From: Bacteroidales bacterium UBA1725
Lineage (GTDB): Bacteria; Bacteroidota; Bacteroidia; Bacteroidales; UBA932
Length of the DNA: 17,472 nucleotides
Direction of reading: 5' to 3'
Assembly (NCBI GenBank): GCA_002315815.1
Contig: DCIN01000007.1
Location: 19,095 to 36,566, forward strand
Made by a program: the position numbers and the translations under genes. The notes under the pieces are model-generated. The model was not told where the DNA came from. It was given only the letters and a program-made list of their open reading frames with translations, and ran no database searches. Of the stretch, positions 6,147 to 14,631 are shown piece after piece. Within the stretch, counting starts at the first letter, position 1. Every line of letters starts with the position of its first letter.

Positions 6147-9100
6147 ATGATTAAAAAATTGACAGCAGTCGCGGCTCTTGTATTTGTCGCGGCAGGAGCA
6201 GCAGCGGCGCTCAACCCATTATGGCTTCGAGACGTTCAGATATCTCCCGACGGAGAGAAAATTGCCTTTTGTTATAAAGGTGATATCTACACGGTTTCTT
6301 CCGCTGGTGGAAATGCCTTCAGACTCACCACCCAGCCATCCTACGAGAGCAATCCGATATGGAGTCCTGACGGAAAGAGCATTGCATTTGCCAGTGACCG
6401 TTTCGGCAACCTCGACATCTTTGTGATGCCATCCGAAGGCGGAAGCGCCACGAGACTCAGCTGCAATTCAGTGCAGGAAATTCCCACGGCTTTCACCCCT
6501 GACGGTGCAAATGTTCTTTTTACAGCCAATATTCAGGATCCCGCTGCCAGTGCCCAGTTCCCTAGTGCGAGGATGACCGAACTTTATTCTGTTCCTGTCA
6601 CAGGAGGAAAGAGCGTGCAGATGCTCGGTACTCCGGCAGAGGCAGTGTGTTGGAGTCAGGACGGAAGTTTCTTTCTTTATCAGGACAGGAAGGGCATAGA
6701 GAACGAGTGGCGCAAGCATCACATTTCTTCCGATACCCGTGACATCTGGCGCTATGATACCGCCACCGGGAAGCACACTAATCTTACAAACCGTCCCGGA
6801 GAAGATCGCAATCCTGTTCTCTCCGCAGATGGGAAGACTGTGTATTTTCTCAGCGAGCCTGCAGCTACCAAAGACGGGCGCCCCGTCCCGGAAGGATGGC
6901 AGACGAGCCTGAACGTATATTCGTTCAGCCTTGACAATCCCGGAAAGCTTGATGCTGTAAGCTCTTTCACCACCCACCCTGTACGTTTTCTGAGTCGTGG
7001 CGGAAATGTTCTCTGCTATACCTGGAACGGTGAAATATACACTCAGATACCCGGTTCTGAACCTTCAAAGGTAAAGATTGAACTGCTCAGAGATGAGGAG
7101 AACGTCCCAGAGACAGTCACTGCGACATCGGGTGCTATCGATCCTTGTCTGAGCCCGGACGGCAAGCAGATTGCGTTCACTCTTCGTGGTGAGGTATTCG
7201 TCACTTCGGCCGATTATACCACGACCAAGCAAATCACCCATACTGCCGCCGCAGAAAGTTCCGTTTCTTTCGGAGCCGACAACAGGAGCCTTGTGTACGC
7301 CAGTGACAGGGATGGTCAATATCAGCTCTATATGGCCAGGATAGTTCGCAGCGAGGATCCTAACTTCCCTAATGCCACACTCATAGATGAGAAGCCTTTC
7401 CTGCGCGACCTCAATGTGGAGCGGGCCTGGCCCAAGTTTTCTCCCGACGGAAAAGAAGTTGCCTTCATTGAGGACCGTTGCCGTCTGATGGTAGCAGATG
7501 TAGCAAGCGGTGCTATTCGTCAGATAACTGACGGTTCTTCCTGGTTCGATTACGGTGATCCTTTTGACTTCGAGTGGAGTCCCGACGGGAAATGGTTCAC
7601 TCTTCTTTATGTTCCCAACCACCGCGACCCTTACTATGATGTCGGTCTTGTAAGTGCACAGGGAGGAGAAATCACCAATATTACAGGGAGCGGATATATG
7701 AGCGCCAATCCCAAATTCACTCTCGGAGGAGAAGCCATATTGTTCCAAAGCGAACGTTACGGAATGCGGTCTCACGCATCCTGGGGATCTCAGGACGATG
7801 TGTTTCTGTGCTTCCTCACAAGAGATGCTTATGACCGTTTTCGTCTTTCTAAGGAGGATTACGAGCTTCTGAAGGAAGTGGAGAAGGCAGAGAAAGATAA
7901 TAAAAGCTCTGAGGCTGACTCAAAGAAAGGCAAGAATGCCGACAACAAGGGAAAGAAAAACGAGAAGGCCGATGAAACGCAGTACAGTGCCATCAAGGTT
8001 GAACTTGACGCTATTACAGACAGGATTGTGCGGCTTACACCCAACAGCAGTTCTATGGGCGATGCCATCCTTTCCAAAGACGGCCAGACGCTCTATTACC
8101 TTGCGGCCTTCGAAGGTGGAAATGACCTTTGGAAGATGGATGTGAGAAAGAAAGAAACCAAGCTCATAGCCAAAGGCGCCGGCACCGGCACATTTGCTTC
8201 CGACTCGGAGGGCAAGAACATATTCCTTCTCGGCAGCACTATGAAGAAACTTGACTCTGACAATCTCAAGCCTATAAGTTACAGTGCAAAATACAGGCTT
8301 GACCACGCTGCGGAACGCGAATATATGTTCAATTTCGTTTATCGTGAAGAGAAGGCACGCTTCTACAATCCCACTATTCACGGGGTGGATTGGGACGGTT
8401 ACACTGAAGCATATCGCCGGTTCCTCCCTCATATTGACAATAACTATGACTTCTCTGAGATGCTTAGCGAGTGGCTCGGCGAGCTCAACGTCTCTCATAC
8501 CGGTTCCACTTATTATCCTACAGGAGTATCGGAAGCCACCGCTTCTCTTGGTCTCCTCTATGATTTGGATTATTCAGGTTCCGGTCTGAAGGTTGCCGAA
8601 GTGGTGAAAGGTGGACCGTTTGACCGCGCATCTCTCGACATCGCAGCCGGAGACATCATAACTGCCATTGACGGTATTATTCTCACTCCCGATACTGACG
8701 AGAGCCTTCTGCTCAGAGGATGTGCAGGGAGGAAGACTCTGGTGAGTGTCGCAGGCAAAGGGGAAATGGTTGTTCTCCCCGTGACAAGGTCCGTCTTCAA
8801 CAATCTCCTCTATGACAGATGGGTTGAGAACAGGGCCGCCGATGTGAAGAAATGGTCAGGTGGCAGATTGGGATACGTGCATCTCAAGCAGATGAACGAT
8901 GCCTCATACAGGGATATTTACAGCGATATTCTGGGTAAATACAACAATTGCGAGGGCATCGTTATCGATACACGCTTCAATGGAGGCGGTCGCCTGCACG
9001 AAGATGTTGAGATTCTATTCAGCGGAGAGAAATATCTCACTCAGGTCGTGCGCGGAAAAGAAAGCTGCGATATGCCCAGCCGCCGCTGGAACAAACCCAG

Positions 9101-9416
9101 CATAATGGTGCAGGGGGAAGCCAATTACAGCAACGCCCACGGAACGCCCTGGGTTTACAAATACCGTAACATCGGCAAGTTGGTCGGTGCTCCCGTACCG
9201 GGCACTATGACCAGCGTGAACTGGGTGGATCTTCAGGATGACTCAATGGTTTTCGGAATTCCTGTCACAGGTTATCGCACATCGGAAGGTTATTATTTGG
9301 AAGACAATCAGTTGGAACCGGATATCTACGTGCTTAATTCGCCAGAGACTCTTGTGACAGGAGAGGACACTCAATTGCGTACTGCTGTTGAGGAGCTCCT
9401 CAAGGAACTTCAATAA
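6147..9416 (+). CDS. secreted tricorn-type serine peptidase (S41 family)
   Basis: A 1089-aa protein. A signal peptide (MIKKLTAVAALVFVAAGAAA, cleavage near residue 21) directs it out of the cytoplasm, probably to the periplasm. Residues about 25-565 are beta-propeller repeats of the PD40/WD40-like type (SPDGEKIAFCYKGDIY, SPDGKSIAFASDRFGNLDIF, SPDGKQIAF, SPDGKEVAF and others). Residues about 579-611 are a Lys/Glu/Asp/Asn low-complexity linker, followed by further propeller blades. The C1 helical region ends in GELNVSH, with His784 the expected catalytic histidine. A PDZ domain spans about 801-877, and an S41/C2 domain carries the nucleophile in NYSNAHG (Ser995) and NQLEPDI (Glu1057). These correspond to the Ser, His and Glu of archaeal tricorn, so it should be active. 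The family degrades oligopeptides, with the propellers gating substrate entry. It ends at a strong terminator. Confidence 0.92.
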   Translation: MIKKLTAVAALVFVAAGAAAALNPLWLRDVQISPDGEKIAFCYKGDIYTVSSAGGNAFRLTTQPSYESNPIWSPDGKSIAFASDRFGNLDIFVMPSEGGSATRLSCNSVQEIPTAFTPDGANVLFTANIQDPAASAQFPSARMTELYSVPVTGGKSVQMLGTPAEAVCWSQDGSFFLYQDRKGIENEWRKHHISSDTRDIWRYDTATGKHTNLTNRPGEDRNPVLSADGKTVYFLSEPAATKDGRPVPEGWQTSLNVYSFSLDNPGKLDAVSSFTTHPVRFLSRGGNVLCYTWNGEIYTQIPGSEPSKVKIELLRDEENVPETVTATSGAIDPCLSPDGKQIAFTLRGEVFVTSADYTTTKQITHTAAAESSVSFGADNRSLVYASDRDGQYQLYMARIVRSEDPNFPNATLIDEKPFLRDLNVERAWPKFSPDGKEVAFIEDRCRLMVADVASGAIRQITDGSSWFDYGDPFDFEWSPDGKWFTLLYVPNHRDPYYDVGLVSAQGGEITNITGSGYMSANPKFTLGGEAILFQSERYGMRSHASWGSQDDVFLCFLTRDAYDRFRLSKEDYELLKEVEKAEKDNKSSEADSKKGKNADNKGKKNEKADETQYSAIKVELDAITDRIVRLTPNSSSMGDAILSKDGQTLYYLAAFEGGNDLWKMDVRKKETKLIAKGAGTGTFASDSEGKNIFLLGSTMKKLDSDNLKPISYSAKYRLDHAAEREYMFNFVYREEKARFYNPTIHGVDWDGYTEAYRRFLPHIDNNYDFSEMLSEWLGELNVSHTGSTYYPTGVSEATASLGLLYDLDYSGSGLKVAEVVKGGPFDRASLDIAAGDIITAIDGIILTPDTDESLLLRGCAGRKTLVSVAGKGEMVVLPVTRSVFNNLLYDRWVENRAADVKKWSGGRLGYVHLKQMNDASYRDIYSDILGKYNNCEGIVIDTRFNGGGRLHEDVEILFSGEKYLTQVVRGKESCDMPSRRWNKPSIMVQGEANYSNAHGTPWVYKYRNIGKLVGAPVPGTMTSVNWVDLQDDSMVFGIPVTGYRTSEGYYLEDNQLEPDIYVLNSPETLVTGEDTQLRTAVEELLKELQ

Positions 9417-9465
9417 TCTGCCTTGAAGTATGCAACCATCGCCTTATGCATATTCCTGATAATTA

Positions 9466-9493
9466 AAGAGGCCGGCTTTTCAGCCGGCCTCTT
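9466..9493. terminator. bidirectional intrinsic terminator
   Basis: A perfect 12-bp GC-rich stem, AAGAGGCCGGCT (9466-9477) with AGCCGGCCTCTT (9482-9493), closes a 4-nt TTTC loop. The plus-strand side is followed by CTTTAC and the minus-strand side by TAATTATC. It lies between the convergent peptidase and susD genes, so it probably terminates both, with the T-tract only moderate in each direction. Confidence 0.8.
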
Positions 9494-9513
9494 CTTTACA
9501 ATAACCAATTATA

Positions 9514-11331
9514 TTACTCCCAGCCACTGTGCTGTTTCAGGTTAGGGTTAACCTGAATAGCATTGAAGGGGAACGGGAAGTAGTTGTGTTTGCCCTCTAC
9601 GAAGCCTATCTTGTCTCCGCGATCCAGTGCAGCGTGAGTGGATACAGTGTAGAAGCGGCTGTTAGCCTCTGTTCCATTCTCCCATACTACGTTAACATCG
9701 TCGGACTTGGGAGCTCTTGTAATCTTGTCATAGAGGTTGGTGACGTTCTTTCCGGCATTTTTCATACCATCAAAGTCACCCCAACGTACACAGTCTGCGA
9801 AGCGGCAGCCTTCGAGCCACATTTCAAACTGTTTCTCTGACTTCACTACATCCAATGTGAGCTGTGTGCTGACGGTCTTTGAACCTGCACGATTCTGGAT
9901 ATCAGTGATAGCCTTGAGTCCTGTACCGTCATCACCGAGTATTGCCTGACATTCAGCATACATCAGGAGAACCTCAGCGTAACGCATAATGGTGAAGTTG
10001 TTGAGTCTTTGATTCTGTCCGGGACCAACGAGGTCGGTAACCTTGCAGACGGGCTTGAGAGGAAGCCAGAATGACTGACCATACAGTCCGCGGGCATCGA
10101 GTCCGAGAACACCAGTGGCTTTCTTCTCATCCAGAGTCATATCATCAGCTTTCTTGATGATTTTGCCCTGATCATCCTTGATACCGATACCATCGCCATA
10201 AACTGTGTTGTAAACAACATCATCGATGTTGATGATTGTAGCCTTGAGACGATAGGAATTCAAACCGTCGTTGGCAATGAACTTGTCAGCAAAAGCCTGA
10301 GGAACACCGCTTCCGCCCCAACCATCTATTGATGAGTATGAAGAAGAAGGATTGGCTACAAAGTGGTCTGAACGCCAGTTCCAGATGTTTGCCTCCATCC
10401 AAGTTGAACGGTTTACGATATCCCACCATACTGATATCGAGGAATTGATCTCGAGGTTTGCTTCAAAAATCTTCTCCGCGTTGCAGTCACCTTCGATATG
10501 GAAGTTGTCAGCATAATTAACTCCGGGTACAAGCTCATATTTCTTGGAATCGATAACCTTCTTGAGAGCTGTTTTGGCCTCGTTGTACTTGCCTGCGAAG
10601 AGGTAGGCTTTGCCTGCCACTGCATTTGCGAATCCCTTGGTGACCTTCACAGAACCATCCTTGTCAGTGGGGTCCTTTCTTTCATCAAGGTCCTCAACTG
10701 CTGTTTCGCACTCCTTCGCGCACCACTCGAGAAGCTGGTTGTGTGTGAGTTTCTTTTCGCCCATCTGATCTGCATCGCAGTTGTAGGGGTTTTCAGAACC
10801 TGTAAGGAGATGGTCAACGAGGGGAGGGTTCTCCCAACCGATAGCAAGCATCATATGCATATATGCTCGGAGAACGCGGGCTTCTGCTACGACTCTTTTC
10901 GTCGTGGCAGTCTTTGTTCCATCTGGAAGACCATCCTTGAAGTGCTCGATTACAAGGTTGGAATAGTACATAGCATAATAGATGTTATTGTAGCAGTTGC
11001 GGATGACCTCACTTGAAGAGTCATAGCGGAATTCGTTCATCGCTGCCATAAAGTCGTTGTCACCAAAGAACTCTCCGGCTGCGTAGAAGTCATCAGCGCA
11101 GTTGTTGAAGCAAGCGCGGAAAGGAGCATAGATGCTGCCGCCTTCACGTGAACAGATATTCCAGAGGAAGCCTTGATATGCAGCCACCATTGCAGATTCT
11201 GCATCAGCATCGGTCTTATAGAAAGTTTCAGTGCTTACTACCGCCTTTTGCTCAATCTCGAGGCGATTGGGGTTGCAGGATGCTAAAAGAGCTATCGCTG
11301 AAATAATTACAGGAATAAATATCTTTTTCAT
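9514..11331 (-). CDS. RagB/SusD-family nutrient-uptake outer-membrane lipoprotein
   Basis: A 605-aa protein with a lipoprotein signal peptide (MKKIFIPVIISAIALLASC, lipobox LASC, acylated Cys19), so it is anchored in the outer membrane and faces outward. The body has the SusD/RagB hallmarks: N-terminal ETFYKTDADAESAMVAAYQG, TPR-like helices in the N-terminal half (NCYNNIYYAMYYSNLVIE, GFANAVAGKAYLFAGKYNEA), NFTIMRYAEVLLMYAECQAI around the SusD core, and the C-terminal NPNLKQHSGWE, matching the family's terminal 'L.QN.GW' motif. SusD proteins form the lid over a SusC TonB-dependent channel and bind the ligand. The start lies 12 bp after the susC stop, so the two are co-transcribed. Ligand cannot be read from sequence. 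No glycosidase gene follows, and the operon ends at the terminator at 9466-9493. Confidence 0.95.
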   Translation of the reverse strand: MKKIFIPVIISAIALLASCNPNRLEIEQKAVVSTETFYKTDADAESAMVAAYQGFLWNICSREGGSIYAPFRACFNNCADDFYAAGEFFGDNDFMAAMNEFRYDSSSEVIRNCYNNIYYAMYYSNLVIEHFKDGLPDGTKTATTKRVVAEARVLRAYMHMMLAIGWENPPLVDHLLTGSENPYNCDADQMGEKKLTHNQLLEWCAKECETAVEDLDERKDPTDKDGSVKVTKGFANAVAGKAYLFAGKYNEAKTALKKVIDSKKYELVPGVNYADNFHIEGDCNAEKIFEANLEINSSISVWWDIVNRSTWMEANIWNWRSDHFVANPSSSYSSIDGWGGSGVPQAFADKFIANDGLNSYRLKATIINIDDVVYNTVYGDGIGIKDDQGKIIKKADDMTLDEKKATGVLGLDARGLYGQSFWLPLKPVCKVTDLVGPGQNQRLNNFTIMRYAEVLLMYAECQAILGDDGTGLKAITDIQNRAGSKTVSTQLTLDVVKSEKQFEMWLEGCRFADCVRWGDFDGMKNAGKNVTNLYDKITRAPKSDDVNVVWENGTEANSRFYTVSTHAALDRGDKIGFVEGKHNYFPFPFNAIQVNPNLKQHSGWE

Positions 11332-11343
11332 AGTGCGAACAAA

Positions 11344-14300
11344 TTAGAATGTAAGATTTACACCGAGGACGAGTTTCTTGGTAGTAGGGTAGTTTCCACT
11401 GTCATATCCTCTACCGCTTGAAGAGTTGGTGGCAGCTGTTTCAGGATCGCAACCGGGATATTTGGTGATTGTGAAGAAGTCGTCAAGTGAAACGAAGAAT
11501 CTCAAGTCGCTGATGAGGGCCTTCTTGGTCAGGTTCTGAGGAAGGGTGTAACCCAGCTGAATCTGCTTGAACTTGAAATATGAACCATCGAAGAGGGAAG
11601 CGCTGGAGCTCCAGAATTTCCAGTCATTGTAAACTTTCTTGGAATCGGGATACAATACATTCGAAGCGTTGGGATTGTTGTAGGACTGTCTCCAGTAGTA
11701 GTTCAGACAGTTGGTTCTCGGTCTGTCTGCTGAATAGAGCAGAGAGAAGATGTCGTTCCCAGCTGAACCTGTACCGAATACTGTGAGGTCGAACCCTTTA
11801 TATGCGAGGTTGATGGTGATACCGTAGGTGAAGTCAGGAATACCCTTTCCGATATACTGGAGGTCACCTTCCTCAACTGATTCGGTGATTTTTCCCTTTG
11901 AGTTGTAGTACTGGGCTGCGCCTGTTTCCTTGTTGACTCCGGCGTACTTGTAACCGCAGAAGTACCAGATGGGGTAACCGGCCTGGAACCTTGTGCGAAT
12001 CTTGTTGTTGAGACCCGATACACCACCGACAGTACCGTCGATGTGATCAACCTGGTCGTGAAGTGCGAGCACTTCGTTGTGGAGTGTCGAGAGGTTCGCG
12101 TTGATGCTGTATTGGAAGTCACCGATGTTGTCTTTCCATCCGAGTTCGAACTCGAGACCGGTGTTGAGTACGTTTCCTGCATTGGAGGTAACACTCTTGA
12201 CACCGAGTTCAGGGGTAGGTGCATAACTTACAAGGAGGTCCTTGGTTTCCTTGCGATACCAGTCGAATGTAAAGGTCAGACGGTCACGCAGGAAGCGTGC
12301 GTCGAGACCGAGGTCCCACTGCTCGGAAGTTTCCCACTTGAGCTCAGGGTTGGCCATATCGGTAGGGCCGGAACCATAAGTCTGTTCACCGTTACCGGTA
12401 GAGGGTGTATATTGATACCACTGGCCATTGAGACTGATTGTAGCAGCATAAGGATAGCCGTTTAGGATATTGACGTTACCGTTGCGTCCCCAGGAAGCGC
12501 GAACTTTCAGGAATGACATAGCGTCGCGGCTGACATTGTCCTTAATCCAGCTTTCGTTGCTGACTGTCCAACCTGCAGAGAATGAAGGGAAGTAACCCCA
12601 GCGGTTCTGAAGAGCGAGCTTCGAGGAGTCGAATGCATCGGCACGGAAGTTTGCCTGGATGCTGTATCGGTTGTCATAGCTGTAGGAGAGACGACCGAAG
12701 TAGGAGATGCTGGCGGACCTGCTGGGAGAGTTGCTTACGGTTTTTGTCGCAGTGTCAAGGAGACTGCTGATGTAGCGGAAGTTGGGCTCGTAGGCCTTGA
12801 GGATGTCCTTACCGGACGAAGAAATCGAGGCGTTGTCGTTATCGCTCTGGATGTAAGACATACCGGCCATTGCGCCAACATTGTGCTTGCCCCAGGTCTT
12901 GTTGAAATTTACGAAATTCTCCCACTGGTAGTAAAGACCGGTGTTGACATTTGCAGATATGTTGTATTCTGAAGAGTTGGCCATACCGGTTGCCCAGTAA
13001 GGTGCGGCGTAGCTGTGAGAACTGCTCTGAGTGATACGGTAGCCGAAACGGGATGTAAAGGTGAGCCAGGACCAGGGAGTGAGGTTGGCTGCAATGTTTC
13101 CGCGAACATTCACGCCACCGCTGTATGCGTCGGTGCGGTCTCTCTGAATAAGAGGGTTACCTGTAGCTTCCTCGAGGTACTTTGATGTGGCGTAGAAGTC
13201 ATTGTTGTGGTTGGGGTCGCGCAGAACGGGGTCACCCGATGCATAGTGCTGCTGCATAGCTGTCGCACAGTCCTCAATTCTGCTGTAGTAGGCGGGAGTG
13301 AGGGGATCGAGGGACATTACCGAGTTCAGAAGTGAGCCGTAGGATCCTTCGGACACGCTCTTCCTGTCCCACTTCTCAATTGAATTGTTGGTGGAGATGT
13401 TGAACCATTTGAAGAGCTGGTAATCGGCGTTGATCTGGCCGGTGAGGCGCTTGTAGGTATCATTGTCGCCGATAACGATACCGTCATTGTTGAGGTAGTT
13501 GAGAGCGAGGAAGAAATGACCCTTGTTGTTGCCACCCTGGAAGGTGAGGCCATGCTGCTGTGCCCAGGAATTCTCAAACACAGAATCGAACCAGTTGTTG
13601 TCTGTTCCGTTGTAGTTGTTTGCCTCGAGAAGAGCATCCGTAAAGGCGTCGCTGGAAGCTTTCTGATATTCGATGTATTCAGCGGCTCCGAACAGTTCAG
13701 CCTTCTTGCCGAGAGACTGGAGAGTGAACTTGCCGTTGTAGGTGATGTGTGCGGTACCGTTGTTGGAAGCACCGGTCTTGGTTGTCACGAGAATGACACC
13801 GTTTCCTGCCTCTGCACCGTAGATGGCGGCTGAAGCACCGTCCTTGAGCACCTCCATAGACTCAATCATAGAAGGATCGAGATACTGGATGTTGTCAACC
13901 TTCAGACCATCGACGATGAGGAGGGGTCCGAGAGAACTGGAGTTCGAAGAATAACCGCGCACACGAATTGAGGCGCCTGAACCGGGGGCACCGGAGGTGT
14001 TGATGATCTGAACACCTGCGGCCTTGCCCTGGAGAGCTGCTGCTGCGTCTGAAGTTGAACGGTCCTTGAGATCATTTTGGCGTACTGAAGCGATTGAACC
14101 TGTGAGATCTGATTTCTTCTGAACACCGTAGCCGATGACAACAGTCTCTTCGAGCAGTTCTGCATCTTCGGCGAGAACCACGTTGATTTCAGCGTGGCCG
14201 GCGACGGCGATGACCTGTTCGACATAACCTACAGATGAAAATTTGAGAGAAGCGCTGGCGGGAACGGTGATAACGTATTTTCCGTCAAGATTGGTGACGG

Positions 14301-14457
14301 TACCGTTGTCAGTACCCTGCTGCACAACGCCAGCACCGATGACGGGCTGTCCTGAAGCGTCGGTAACGCTACCTTTTACGGTAATGTTCTGTGCGCTTGC
14401 GCAGATTGGCATCGCTGCAAGAAGCAGCATGCCCAACAATTTGGTTAATAATTTCAT
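11344..14457 (-). CDS. SusC/RagA-family TonB-linked outer-membrane transporter
   Basis: A 1037-aa TonB-dependent channel, partner of the downstream SusD lipoprotein. I chose ATG 14457, which gives a clean signal peptide (MKLLTKLLGMLLLAAMPICA, ending ASAQ). An upstream in-frame start at 14535 would add 26 residues, place the signal peptide internally and overlap the predicted promoter. Domains in order: a carboxypeptidase-regulatory-like beta-sandwich at about 24-100 (VKGSVTDASGQPVIGAGV ... FSSVGY), a TonB-box region ETVVIGYG at 104-111, a plug at about 115-229 (ALQGKAAGVQI, IRVRGYSS, DGASAAIYGAEAGNGVILVT, the SusC signature) and then the 22-strand barrel, ending KLVLGVNLTF with a terminal aromatic residue for barrel insertion. 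There is no STN domain, so no direct anti-sigma signalling is expected. Energy comes from TonB-ExbBD. The nearest genes are peptidases rather than carbohydrate enzymes. Confidence 0.95.
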   Translation of the reverse strand: MKLLTKLLGMLLLAAMPICASAQNITVKGSVTDASGQPVIGAGVVQQGTDNGTVTNLDGKYVITVPASASLKFSSVGYVEQVIAVAGHAEINVVLAEDAELLEETVVIGYGVQKKSDLTGSIASVRQNDLKDRSTSDAAAALQGKAAGVQIINTSGAPGSGASIRVRGYSSNSSSLGPLLIVDGLKVDNIQYLDPSMIESMEVLKDGASAAIYGAEAGNGVILVTTKTGASNNGTAHITYNGKFTLQSLGKKAELFGAAEYIEYQKASSDAFTDALLEANNYNGTDNNWFDSVFENSWAQQHGLTFQGGNNKGHFFLALNYLNNDGIVIGDNDTYKRLTGQINADYQLFKWFNISTNNSIEKWDRKSVSEGSYGSLLNSVMSLDPLTPAYYSRIEDCATAMQQHYASGDPVLRDPNHNNDFYATSKYLEEATGNPLIQRDRTDAYSGGVNVRGNIAANLTPWSWLTFTSRFGYRITQSSSHSYAAPYWATGMANSSEYNISANVNTGLYYQWENFVNFNKTWGKHNVGAMAGMSYIQSDNDNASISSSGKDILKAYEPNFRYISSLLDTATKTVSNSPSRSASISYFGRLSYSYDNRYSIQANFRADAFDSSKLALQNRWGYFPSFSAGWTVSNESWIKDNVSRDAMSFLKVRASWGRNGNVNILNGYPYAATISLNGQWYQYTPSTGNGEQTYGSGPTDMANPELKWETSEQWDLGLDARFLRDRLTFTFDWYRKETKDLLVSYAPTPELGVKSVTSNAGNVLNTGLEFELGWKDNIGDFQYSINANLSTLHNEVLALHDQVDHIDGTVGGVSGLNNKIRTRFQAGYPIWYFCGYKYAGVNKETGAAQYYNSKGKITESVEEGDLQYIGKGIPDFTYGITINLAYKGFDLTVFGTGSAGNDIFSLLYSADRPRTNCLNYYWRQSYNNPNASNVLYPDSKKVYNDWKFWSSSASLFDGSYFKFKQIQLGYTLPQNLTKKALISDLRFFVSLDDFFTITKYPGCDPETAATNSSSGRGYDSGNYPTTKKLVLGVNLTF

Positions 14458-14532
14458 AAGTAATAAATTGGTAATTTTATTAATGAATGAAAAAAATGTC
14501 TCATCAATTTGATTGAATAGTTTCAGCAGTTG

Positions 14533-14540
14533 CAAATATA
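14533..14540 (-). promoter_or_regulatory. -7 box of the susCD promoter
   Basis: A perfect minus-strand TATATTTG (TAnnTTTG consensus) lies about 75 bp upstream of the susC ATG, predicting a 5' leader of about 70 nt. No TTTG lies 19-21 bp upstream. That position is occupied by the edge of a perfect palindrome, which suggests a promoter dependent on an activator. Confidence 0.6.
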
Positions 14541-14560
14541 CTTTTATTCCAAAAGAGAGA

Positions 14561-14588
14561 GTTTCGATATCGAAACAAATGATATCGA
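14561..14588. promoter_or_regulatory. palindromic operator candidate upstream of susC
   Basis: GTTTCGATATCGAAAC (14561-14576) is a perfect 16-bp palindrome. The octamer GATATCGA recurs at 14566-14573 and 14581-14588, start to start 15 bp apart. The palindrome centre is 32 bp upstream of the centre of the -7 box, so it covers the -33 region. This is the geometry of a dimeric transcription-factor site. No regulator gene is adjacent, so the binding protein is unknown. Confidence 0.55.
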
Positions 14589-14593
14589 TTTCA

Positions 14594-14631
14594 GAAAGTG
14601 AGCCTCACTGCGTCACTTTCACTGCATCACT
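14594..14631. repeat. tandem 14-bp repeat and hairpin at the dacB-like stop codon
   Basis: CTCACTGCGTCACT (14604-14617) is immediately followed by TTCACTGCATCACT (14618-14631), two near-identical 14-bp units, the second reaching the last base of the stop codon region. An overlapping perfect 8-bp inverted repeat GAAAGTGA/TCACTTTC (14594-14601/14613-14620) could form a weak hairpin after the carboxypeptidase gene. It lacks a T-tract, so it is at best a poor terminator. Confidence 0.45.

Noticed and set aside
7065..7775. A 236-codon open frame on the minus strand
   Set aside because: It is antisense to the propeller region of the tricorn gene, whose repeats are unmistakable. The frame has no recognisable features.
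14458..14535. Longer SusC start at 14535
   Set aside because: It would bury the signal peptide 26 residues inside the protein and overlap the -7 promoter box.
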